Source: Bacteroidaceae bacterium (GTDB lineage: Bacteria; Bacteroidota; Bacteroidia; Bacteroidales; Bacteroidaceae). From it: a stretch of 7,313 bases of DNA. The DNA lies in contig JAGCWG010000394.1 in the NCBI GenBank assembly GCA_017961965.1, positions 1-7,313 of the forward strand. Reading direction: 5' to 3'. A program made the translations under genes and the position numbers. Positions 1-4,746 of the stretch are shown here, piece by piece (the stretch's first letter is position 1; every line of letters begins with the position of its first letter). The notes below the pieces were generated by a model, which saw nothing but the letters and a program-made list of their open reading frames with translations, ran no database searches and was not told the DNA's origin.

Positions 1-1
1 A

Positions 2-817
2 GCATTCAATGTATGCAACGTGTTTATCCTTATATGGTTTGTAAAGCCGCTTGAGAAAATCGTATGCCTTATCGTTACTCCACGTGCAGGTGGAGATGAT
101 GAGGAAGAAGGCAGGCTTCACTTTATCAGCGGAGGTGTCCTCTCTACGGCAGAACTTTCAATACTTGAGGCAAAGAAGGAAATCAACGTGTTCGTCAACC
201 GTTGTGTCAAGATGTATGCCATGACTCAGGAGCTTCTCCACGTGAAGAAAGGCGATGAGTTCAATAAACTCTACAGTCGTATTGAGAAGTACGAAAGTAT
301 TACGGATAATCTTGAGGTAGAGATATGTGACTATCTCTCTAAAGTGAGTGAAGGTCGCCTCTCCATAGAATCAAAAATTGAGATTCAGCACATGATGCGT
401 GTGTGTGACGAACTTGAGAGCATAGGTGACAGCTGTTTCAACCTCGCACGTACTATGAGTCGCAAGCGTAAGAACTCAAACGAGGACTTCACAGAGAAAC
501 AGTATGAGCACATACAGAACATGATGCAGCTCACTGAAGAGGCACTAAGCCAGATGGCTGTAGTCATTGAGCATGGAGAGCATCGTTTCGTTGACCTCAA
601 TAAGAACTACAACACAGAGCATGAGATAAACAACTATCGTTCTCAGCTCAAGAACCAGAACATCATAGACATTAACAATCAGCTCTACGACTACCAGATT
701 GGTGTGTTCTATATGGACATCATCTCTGAGTGCGAGAAGCTTGGCGACTATATCATCAACGTCATCGAGGCATCAGGCATAAAGGAAAAGAAAGCCAACG
801 GCTTTAAGGCAAACTGA
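2..817 (+). CDS. Na+/phosphate symporter, C-terminal part with PhoU-like domain (5' truncated by window)
   Basis: The frame is open from base 2, so the start lies upstream; GTG at 20 is only an internal Val codon. The 271 visible residues begin with the end of a last membrane helix (residues ~3-20, with FILIWFVKPLEKIV). A short acidic linker (GGDDEEEG) follows, then a helical PhoU-like domain. That domain shows the E/DxxxD metal-binding signature twice: ELESIGDSC (residues ~137-145) and ECEKLGDY near the C-terminus. This layout is that of bacterial NptA-type Na+/Pi cotransporters, usually about 550-600 residues, so roughly half is present. The protein imports phosphate across the inner membrane using the sodium gradient; the cytoplasmic PhoU-like tail is thought to regulate it. 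The gene stops with TGA at 815-817 and nothing follows it in operon fashion. Family assignment is strong; substrate is inferred from the family. Confidence 0.9.
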   Translation, partial: AFNVCNVFILIWFVKPLEKIVCLIVTPRAGGDDEEEGRLHFISGGVLSTAELSILEAKKEINVFVNRCVKMYAMTQELLHVKKGDEFNKLYSRIEKYESITDNLEVEICDYLSKVSEGRLSIESKIEIQHMMRVCDELESIGDSCFNLARTMSRKRKNSNEDFTEKQYEHIQNMMQLTEEALSQMAVVIEHGEHRFVDLNKNYNTEHEINNYRSQLKNQNIIDINNQLYDYQIGVFYMDIISECEKLGDYIINVIEASGIKEKKANGFKAN

Positions 818-822
818 ATGCA

Positions 823-848
823 GGTTTAATTTTAAGCCTTTGATTTTA
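823..848 (+). terminator. Weak candidate intrinsic terminator after the symporter gene
   Basis: GGTTTAA (823-829) can pair with TTAAGCC (832-838) with one G-T wobble, leaving a minimal loop that would open by one or two pairs, followed by the T-rich stretch TTTGATTTT. It sits 5 nt after the stop codon. The stem is AT-rich, so the call is tentative. Confidence 0.35.
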
Positions 849-853
849 AAATT

Positions 854-1031
854 TTTCGACCTGTACGGTTGAAACTGTATGTCGTTTTTTGCCGCAGTGC
901 GGCCAGTTAAACAAACATGGTAAAAACCAAATAAAATCAAAAAAAACATGTTTTTTCTTGTTTTTGTTCTGTTTCTTGACTGTTTTTTTAATATGCACCT
1001 TTGTGCAAAACAACTACCGTACAGGTCGAAA
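854..1031. mobile_element. MITE-like non-coding element, copy A, 16-bp perfect terminal inverted repeats
   Basis: The segment is bounded by TTTCGACCTGTACGGT (854-869) and its exact reverse complement ACCGTACAGGTCGAAA (1016-1031). The 178 bp between the outer ends encode nothing convincing. Internally it holds a T6 run, a GCCGC-AGT-GCGGC hairpin (891-903), an A/T-rich palindrome centred on ACATGT (943-958), and a TGCAC-CTTT-GTGCA hairpin (994-1007). A diverged copy of its left 110 bp lies at 4063-4171. Perfect terminal repeats, small size, no coding capacity and a second copy fit a miniature inverted-repeat transposable element or another dispersed intergenic repeat. I could not define a target-site duplication; both flanks are T-rich, which hides a short one. 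Confidence 0.6.
976..1003 (+). promoter_or_regulatory. Possible outward-facing promoter inside the MITE-like element
   Basis: TTG (976-978), a 17-nt spacer and CACCTTTG (996-1003) differ from the Bacteroidota -7 consensus TAnnTTTG by one base. It would fire rightward toward the tRNA unit, whose own better promoter lies 130 bp on. The box overlaps a 5-bp hairpin, so the match may be coincidental. Confidence 0.25.
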
Positions 1032-1112
1032 TTATTCGTCCTACTCATGGGATGTGAACGTCTCTTGTTTATGTAAAAATGAGAAAAAAGCAAAATATTT
1101 TTGAAAATATGC

Positions 1113-1143
1113 TTTGACGTTTGATAATATTTTCATACCTTTG
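1113..1143 (+). promoter_or_regulatory. Promoter of the tRNA-Arg/tRNA-Trp unit
   Basis: TTTG (1113-1116) and TACCTTTG (1136-1143) are separated by exactly 19 nt, matching the Bacteroidota sigma-A promoter (-33 TTTG, -7 TAnnTTTG). Transcription would begin near 1149, leaving a leader of about 15 nt before the tRNA. An AT-rich palindrome (ATATTTT-TG-AAAATAT, about 1095-1110) lies immediately upstream and may act as an UP-like element. Confidence 0.8.
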
Positions 1144-1164
1144 CACCCGCTAAACAAGGAACGG

Positions 1165-1236
1165 GCTCCTATAGTTCAATGGATAGAACAAATCTCTCCT
1201 AAAGATTAGATTCGAGTTCGATTCTCGATGGGAGTA
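1165..1236 (+). tRNA. tRNA-Arg, anticodon CCT (reads AGG)
   Basis: A full cloverleaf can be drawn over 72 nt. The acceptor stem is GCTCCTA with TGGGAGT, D stem GTTC/GAAC, anticodon stem AATCT/AGATT around loop CTCCTAA, variable loop AGAT, and T stem TCGAG/CTCGA around TTCGATT. The anticodon CCT assigns arginine. The discriminator base is A (1236), followed by CA, so the CCA end is not encoded and must be added after transcription. The first acceptor pair is G-T and the sixth is T-G; all other stem pairs are Watson-Crick. The gene is followed after 39 nt by tRNA-Trp, with which it shares a promoter and terminator. Confidence 0.93.
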
Positions 1237-1275
1237 CAAGACATATCTAAAGTGTCCCTTCTCATCAACGCTCAC

Positions 1276-1348
1276 ACGGGGTTAGTTTAGTTGGTAGAAT
1301 ATCGGTCTCCAAAACCGAGGGTCGGGGGTTCGAGTCCCTCACCCCGTG
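1276..1348 (+). tRNA. tRNA-Trp, anticodon CCA
   Basis: A 73-nt cloverleaf folds well. Acceptor stem ACGGGGT pairs perfectly with ACCCCGT; D stem GTTT/GAAT uses wobbles; anticodon stem TCGGT/ACCGA holds loop CTCCAAA; T stem GGGGG/CCCTC has one G-T pair around TTCGAGT. Anticodon CCA and discriminator G (1348) both fit tryptophan. The CCA tail is not encoded. It lies downstream of tRNA-Arg, not beside the secE/nusG region where a Bacteroidota tRNA-Trp gene is commonly found, at least within what this window shows. Confidence 0.95.
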
Positions 1349-1357
1349 CAAGTAAGC

Positions 1358-1396
1358 AAAACGGTAACTTGGCTTTTCAAGTTACCGTTTTTTTTT
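1358..1396 (+). terminator. Intrinsic terminator of the tRNA unit
   Basis: ACGGTAACTTG (1361-1371) pairs perfectly with CAAGTTACCGT (1378-1388) around a 6-nt loop, followed by eight further T residues (1389-1396). It starts about 10 nt after the tRNA-Trp end. A run of A on the other side could allow weak function on the minus strand as well. Confidence 0.92.
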
Positions 1397-1433
1397 GATG
1401 AAAAATGGTTTTGCATCAAAGTCATGACATGAC

Positions 1434-1464
1434 AAAAAAGGTTGGTTCTGCCTGAACCAACCTT
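1434..1464 (-). terminator. Intrinsic terminator of the FISUMP lipoprotein gene
   Basis: On the minus strand AAGGTTGGTTC (1464-1454) pairs perfectly with GAACCAACCTT (1448-1438) around a 5-nt loop and runs into T6 (1439-1434). It lies about 45 nt after the stop codon of the minus-strand gene. With the tRNA terminator 37 nt away it forms a tail-to-tail barrier between two convergent units. Confidence 0.9.
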
Positions 1465-1509
1465 AATGTTTGCTAATTGTTTATGCGTACTAAAAATGAT
1501 TAGTTTTTG

Positions 1510-3021
1510 TTATTCACCGATGTAAACTGGACGGATAGACATACCAATATATCTGTCGTATGAAGAGATAGCTTTTGTGTTCTCGTCGAGCCTCAAGCAC
1601 TTACCCTTCATCCAACCATCTGATTCGGTGTCAAGTTCAGATGTCCAATAGTAACCTACTGTTCCTGATTCCGTGATTTCTGTCCCAGAAACAGAACCAA
1701 GTGCAGGAAGGAATATCCATCTTGCAGGGACGGTCTTGCTTCTAACCTTATATCCATTGACACCGTTTACCTGAGTCCATGTCCATTCACATTTGTCAAT
1801 AAGATTCTGCATCTCCGCTGGAGTAGGTATTCTCCATGAATGGGCTGGTTTTCCTGATCTATATGCAACATCATCCTCGTTAAGATCCATTTGGTAGATT
1901 CCATCATCAGGATTATAAGTCCAGCACACGCCATCTTCATAGTCATAATATGTATTCCAGCTATATTCATCCTTACGACTCGTTCCATACCAATCATAAT
2001 ATTCATCACCATTTGAATTTGTGATGAAACCACTTCCTGTTCCAATCTTGAAATTATTACGAGCCCAAAGAGCACCTGTACCAAGATCTACATAATCAAG
2101 ACCATCATACTCGTCAATAGTAGCAGTCAATGTTTTAGCCCATCTCATACATACACCACCCGTAAAATTTCTTCCTTTAAGCTCTGTTGTATATTCTACA
2201 TCTTTATCTGTAATTGCTGTCAATACCAAATCATCTGTTGAAGTAGGAAGAACAGCTAAATAAAACATTACTACTTCATCTTTTGTTGTGGTAACATTTT
2301 CCAAATCAAGCTCTATTGTGTTTGAATAAACCTTGTTTTTCAAAGAACCATCCAGTATGTTCTATTTTGCGGATGTTATGAATACAGGTTCTGCTGCTTT
2401 AATAACCAATTTTTTCCATGTTGCGATTACCGGCATTGTTAGCTTTAGCCATGCAAAACTTACTATGTGGTCGAAATTAAAGTTGACATTCTTAGTGTCT
2501 TCGTTAACTTTTGACGAAGGCGAAATCATATAATCATAATCTCCGAGATGTGCTATGGAATTTTTTCCAACTTGTTTCTGACCTAACATATTGATCGGAA
2601 TGACATCGTAAGAATCTCCCACACGCATATCTGGTTGGAATGGATAATATGCTGCATAAGTGTTATCCGTTTTTAGTTTCCACGCTCCACCATCAAAAGT
2701 TGCAGCCAATGCTCCACCTTCGGTCATATTATCCAATGCCTGATACACCTGACAACCTCCAATAGGAGAAATTGGGAACAAACCGATTGTGTCACCATTC
2801 GCCCAATTGAAAGTCAAATTTGAAAGATTGTCATCAGTGTCAAAAGACGGTGTGAAAGATGTCCTCGTTTCATCACCATCATCAATTACAATAGGTTTGG
2901 CAGTCAATGTAACACTTTCCAAATCTGCATACGAAGATGTATCTAATAATTGTAAACCATCATCTGAGGAACAGCTTGCCAAAAATGCACAAACAGCGCA
3001 TAATATTAAATTACGTTTCAT
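1510..3021 (-). pseudogene. Fimbrillin-like lipoprotein with C-terminal FISUMP domain, interrupted by in-frame TAG
   Basis: Read from ATG 3021-3019, the frame gives 219 residues, TAG at 2364-2362, then 283 more residues in the same frame to TAA at 1512-1510. Residues 1-17 are a lipoprotein signal peptide (lipobox LASC, Cys17); the following SSDD resembles the acidic signal that sends Bacteroidota lipoproteins to the cell surface. Residues ~35-300 resemble Mfa/fimbrillin-like domains (FNWANGDTIG at 71-80; DLENV and FYLAVLP after the stop). Residues ~310-500 match the Fibrobacter succinogenes major paralogous (FISUMP) domain: VDLG at 311, WRIPTPAEM at 396, FLPALG at 437, YYWTS at 457, SIRPV at 495. 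The stop lies inside the fimbrillin-like part, so termination would remove the whole FISUMP domain. An ATG 21 nt further upstream (3042) is an alternative start. A start at TTG 2343 could in principle make the C-terminal part alone, but without a signal peptide. Likely role: surface adhesin or fimbria-tip-like protein. Domain calls are firm; role is inferred. Confidence 0.85.
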
Positions 3022-3066
3022 AACAATAAATTTTTTGAACATGTTTTTATTTTATGCATATAGTCA

Positions 3067-3081
3067 TTTGGCAACGCCAAA
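3067..3081. other. Small hairpin in the lipoprotein 5' leader
   Basis: TTTGGC (3067-3072) and GCCAAA (3076-3081) pair perfectly around a 3-nt loop. It lies 46 nt before ATG 3021 on the minus strand and just after the terminator-like stem at 3089-3108. No T-run follows on either strand, so it is a leader structure of unknown role. Confidence 0.4.
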
Positions 3082-3082
3082 G

Positions 3083-3108
3083 ACAAAAAAGTGGCTTAAT
3101 AGCCACTT
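3083..3108 (-). terminator. Intrinsic terminator between the small gene and the lipoprotein gene
   Basis: On the minus strand AAGTGGCT (3108-3101) pairs perfectly with AGCCACTT (3096-3089) around a 4-nt loop and runs into T6. It lies about 145 nt after the stop of the small gene and about 65 nt before the lipoprotein start. I found no clear TAnnTTTG box between the two genes, so the lipoprotein may depend on read-through past this site, making it a possible attenuator as well as the small gene's terminator. Confidence 0.75.
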
Positions 3109-3252
3109 AGAAGATTGTTGGAGGTTGTTTGTAAAAAAGTAGAAATAATTGTTTTTTGTTAATATCAACAAACATTTATTTGTCAAATGCTAAACTATAA
3201 ATTCTCTTTTTTAAAAACAACCTTTAATGCAAATAGTAAAAAGATTAAGCCA

Positions 3253-3456
3253 TTAGAAATTCAAAACAGCATTTTTTTCAGACTTCTTTCCTTCAGAATC
3301 TAAAGAACCTCCACGTTTTCTTGCATCCAAACCAGGATCAACTGTAACATCTTTGCCTGTAACTTCTCCACTGCCAGAACCTGCGAGGATTGAACATCTG
3401 ATTACTGAAGGACGAAGCTGTGCTTCTGGCTTTTCATAAATTGTTTTCATTTTCAT
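3253..3456 (-). CDS. Small protein of unknown function (67 aa) with Leu-Ala-Gly-Ser motif
   Basis: ATG 3456-3454 follows an A-rich untranslated stretch (AACTAAAAAGT), usual for Bacteroidota; a second ATG two codons later is possible. The product starts MKMKTIYEKPEAQLRPSV, then CSILAGSGSGEV, then a hydrophilic, glycine- and charge-rich tail ending NAVLNF. There is no membrane segment and no convincing signal peptide. From memory, small proteins with an N-terminal YxxP element and an LLAGS-like motif are common and uncharacterised in Prevotella and Bacteroides, often near surface-protein genes. It lies upstream of the fimbrillin-like/FISUMP gene on the same strand, with its own promoter and a downstream terminator. 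The single Cys before an AGSG motif superficially resembles a cleavable leader of a ribosomal peptide precursor, but no modifying enzyme or exporter is present here. Function unknown. Confidence 0.7.
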   Translation of the reverse strand: MKMKTIYEKPEAQLRPSVIRCSILAGSGSGEVTGKDVTVDPGLDARKRGGSLDSEGKKSEKNAVLNF

Positions 3457-3556
3457 ACTTTTTAGTTGTTTTTATATTCTTTTAATATTTAACATCATTT
3501 TATCAAATCTCATTCAATACATGATTAAAATCGTGAAATACTTACACATTCCACTG

Positions 3557-3564
3557 CAAACATA
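3557..3564 (-). promoter_or_regulatory. Promoter -7 box of the small minus-strand gene
   Basis: On the minus strand TATGTTTG (3564-3557) matches TAnnTTTG exactly. TTG triplets lie 16 and 23 nt upstream, neither at the preferred distance, so the -33 element is weak. Transcription would start near 3550, giving a leader of about 94 nt before ATG 3456. Confidence 0.6.
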
Positions 3565-3829
3565 AGTATTTTTAATGTATCAACCATCAATAATATGAAA
3601 AAAATGCATAACTTCTGTGAAAATAAGACAAAAACCACTCAAAATGCACAATTTTGATATTGAGCGAGGTCGAAAAAATGATTCACAAAGATGGTAGCAG
3701 GTACTCTGCATTAATATGTTATTTTTCAGACCTCGTCTCCTCACGAGGTAAAAAACATTCTTACCAATTTCTCCATTGTTATTTTGCAACTAAAATTAAA
3801 AATAATATGACAAAATGTCAAAGGACAAT
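3565..3829. other. Gene-free AT-rich spacer with one hairpin
   Basis: I see no credible gene here. The short frames on both strands (about 60-70 codons) have unusual composition, no ribosome-binding context and no recognisable motif. The clearest structure is ACCTCGT (3730-3736) pairing with ACGAGGT (3743-3749) around 6 nt, flanked by A6, not T, on the plus side. CGAGGTC (3664-3670) could alternatively pair with GACCTCG (3729-3735), giving mutually exclusive folds. Confidence 0.4.
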
Positions 3830-3884
3830 CCCTCGTTAATCCTTCGTTAATGGTTCGTTAACCCTTCGTGATTTTTTCGTGAAA
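3830..3884. repeat. Five-unit tandem array with exact 11-bp period
   Basis: Five consecutive 11-mers are aligned without gaps: CCCTCGTTAAT (3830), CCTTCGTTAAT (3841), GGTTCGTTAAC (3852), CCTTCGTGATT (3863), TTTTCGTGAAA (3874). The core TCGTKA recurs in every unit at the same phase, so each copy faces the same side of the helix. Such spacing is seen in operators bound by repeated monomers, but TTCGTGAA-type 11-mers also occur as simple dispersed repeats in Bacteroidota intergenic DNA. Units diverge from left to right. Confidence 0.8.
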
Positions 3885-3885
3885 T

Positions 3886-3929
3886 AGCAAGTGACATAAT
3901 GATAGTGAATGCTCGTAAGCAAGTGTCAT
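3886..3929. repeat. Near-perfect 12-bp direct repeat
   Basis: AGCAAGTGACAT (3886-3897) and AGCAAGTGTCAT (3918-3929) agree at 11 of 12 positions with 32 bp between their starts. It lies between the 11-bp array and the 9-bp-period inverted repeat. No function is evident. Confidence 0.5.
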
Positions 3930-3941
3930 TTGTAATGAATA

Positions 3942-4024
3942 AATCCGTCAAATCGGTGTAATCAGTTGTTACAGCGTCTGAGCAGTTTGAGATAACATCG
4001 GATTACGCAGATTACACGGATTAC
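3942..4024. repeat. Inverted repeat whose arms are triplets of a 9-bp unit
   Basis: AATC occurs at 3942, 3951 and 3960, and GATTAC at 4001, 4010 and 4019, both with an exact 9-bp period. The left arm (3942-3963) matches the reverse complement of 4001-4022 at 18 of 22 positions, with a 37-nt spacer. It could form a cruciform or RNA hairpin. Related AATCCGTGTAATC-type strings are, from memory, common in intergenic repeats of Bacteroidota and Chlorobi. Confidence 0.7.
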
Positions 4025-4062
4025 TTGTAACGACACACTTTAAATATGAGAAATAATCCGAA

Positions 4063-4171
4063 CTGTACGGTTTGAACAATATTGCTGTTTTTTGCCGCCA
4101 AGCGGCCAGTTAAAAAAACATGATAAAAACCAAAGAAAACAAAAGAAAACCTGTTTTTTCTTTTTTTTCTT
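4063..4171. repeat. Truncated second copy (copy B) of the MITE-like element
   Basis: From CTGTACGGT (4063-4071) through the T-rich end near 4171 this aligns with 861-970. Shared blocks are GTTTTTTGCCGC, GCGGCCAGTTAAA, AAACATG, TAAAAACCAAA and TGTTTTTTCTT. The hairpin stem GCCGC/GCGGC (4094-4106) is unchanged while its loop is CAA instead of AGT. The outer left bases differ, and the right terminal repeat (ACCGTACAG) is missing; the copy ends where another inverted-repeat element begins. Confidence 0.8.
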
Positions 4172-4179
4172 AAAACATG

Positions 4180-4323
4180 AATTATCATGTAATTGGCCAC
4201 GAACATTTAGCTCGGCGTAGCCAATATTCATTAATTATGATTTCGACATCGAAATCTATTTTTGACAATTAAATTGTTTTACAAAAATATTTATGTCAAT
4301 TCGTGGCCAATTACATGATAATT
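4180..4323. mobile_element. 144-bp element bounded by 24-bp perfect inverted repeats
   Basis: Bases 4180-4203 are the exact reverse complement of 4300-4323; both contain AATTGGCCACGAA or its complement. The 96 bp between have no coding capacity and include a GATTTCG-ACAT-CGAAATC hairpin (4239-4256) followed by TATTTTT, and an ACAAT/ATTGT hairpin (about 4265-4276) followed by TTTT. Size, perfect ends and lack of genes fit a MITE-like or cruciform-forming dispersed repeat. It abuts the truncated copy B on its left. No transposase is present to supply mobility. Confidence 0.6.
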
Positions 4324-4430
4324 TGCCATTGTTTTATGTGTCTTGCGTAATTTTTTTTGAAAAAAACGATGAATTCTTGCTTTTTCACTTTTTTTCTCGC
4401 AAAATGCAAGCGTATATAAAAAAAAAGACC
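4324..4430. other. AT-rich spacer before the leader promoter
   Basis: No gene is visible. The stretch holds homopolymer runs (T8-G-A7 at 4351-4366) and a small inverted pair CTTGC (about 4342-4346) / GCAAG (4406-4410). A poly-A tract (about 4418-4426) sits just upstream of the -7 box and may help promoter opening. Confidence 0.5.
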
Positions 4431-4438
4431 TACCTTTG
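4431..4438 (+). promoter_or_regulatory. Promoter -7 box for the large secreted-protein gene
   Basis: TACCTTTG is an exact TAnnTTTG match. No TTG is found at the usual -33 distance; instead the upstream stretch is A-rich. A start near 4444 would give a leader of about 300 nt before ATG 4747, far longer than a typical untranslated leader. Confidence 0.65.
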
Positions 4439-4497
4439 TCCGAGAATATATAAATGTTAAATTTTTTTTAAGAAATATAATAGCGAGGTCACCATTT

Positions 4498-4683
4498 TTG
4501 TATTGGGGAAATACAATTGTTAAGGCAAGTCCTAAAAATAGTATTTGACGATTTCGAGCTGTTCTTAGATGTCTTTTGCAATAATCACGTACAGCATAAT
4601 ATGGTATATGTAAGTGACGAATGAAAAGACACCCAAAGCACATAGAAAAACGCAGTACTCGTCCGCACCTATGGACTTTAGGA
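4498..4683 (+). ncRNA. Candidate structured RNA in the leader (rod-like fold)
   Basis: A first hairpin pairs TTGTATT (4498-4504) with AATACAA (4510-4516). Then successive nested helices form one long rod: TCCTAAA 4530-4536 with TTTAGGA 4677-4683; ATAG 4538-4541 with CTAT 4669-4672; CGAG 4555-4558 with CTCG 4658-4661; CTG 4559-4561 with CAG 4653-4655; TTCT 4562-4565 with AGAA 4644-4647; TGTCTTTT 4570-4577 with AAAAGACA 4624-4631; TCAC 4585-4588 with GTGA 4614-4617; TACA 4590-4593 with TGTA 4609-4612. Internal loops separate them. It could be a cis-acting leader of the downstream gene or an independent small RNA; no intrinsic terminator lies between it and ATG 4747, which favours a leader. I do not recognise a riboswitch class. 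These pairings were found by eye. Confidence 0.4.
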
Positions 4684-4746
4684 TAAGCGACTAAAACGGG
4701 ATTGAATCGCATAATATTAAACTTGACAAGTTAATAGTAGCGAAAT

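Noticed and set aside
773..1104. Short frames on both strands across the first repeat element
   Set aside because: They run through the terminal repeats and homopolymer tracts. Similar low-complexity peptides arise from the second copy, so they are translations of a non-coding repeat.
2341..2364. Frameshift as the cause of the split lipoprotein gene, or two adjacent genes
   Set aside because: The two halves are in the same phase (the TAG is followed by a whole number of codons to the second half), and the second half lacks a signal peptide and begins mid-domain.
2362..2364. Genome-wide reassignment of TAG to an amino acid
   Set aside because: No other in-frame TAG occurs in the window: the symporter ends with TGA, the lipoprotein and small gene with TAA, and the 855-codon gene has none. 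A local mutation is simpler.
1767..2533. Additional frames inside the lipoprotein gene on both strands
   Set aside because: They are shadows of the fimbrillin/FISUMP frame, which has clear domain motifs.
3730..3749. Intrinsic terminator at the ACCTCGT/ACGAGGT hairpin
   Set aside because: The stem is followed by A residues on the plus strand and by CTGAAAAAT on the minus strand, so there is no T-run on either side.
3580..3839. Overlapping frames of about 60-70 codons on opposite strands
   Set aside because: No ribosome-binding context, no recognisable motif, and the two overlap each other in AT-rich spacer.
3830..3884. CRISPR array
   Set aside because: Units are 11 bp and contiguous, without spacers, and no cas gene is present.
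4021..4231. Two minus-strand frames across copy B
   Set aside because: They mirror the same non-coding repeat in different frames and end inside neighbouring repeats.
4311..4712. 133-codon minus-strand frame opposite the leader
   Set aside because: It crosses the 24-bp inverted repeat, poly-T tracts, the plus-strand promoter and the foldable leader. The peptide is rich in Cys, Arg and His with no domain pattern. If the region is conserved, the RNA fold explains that better, though a homologue search would settle it.
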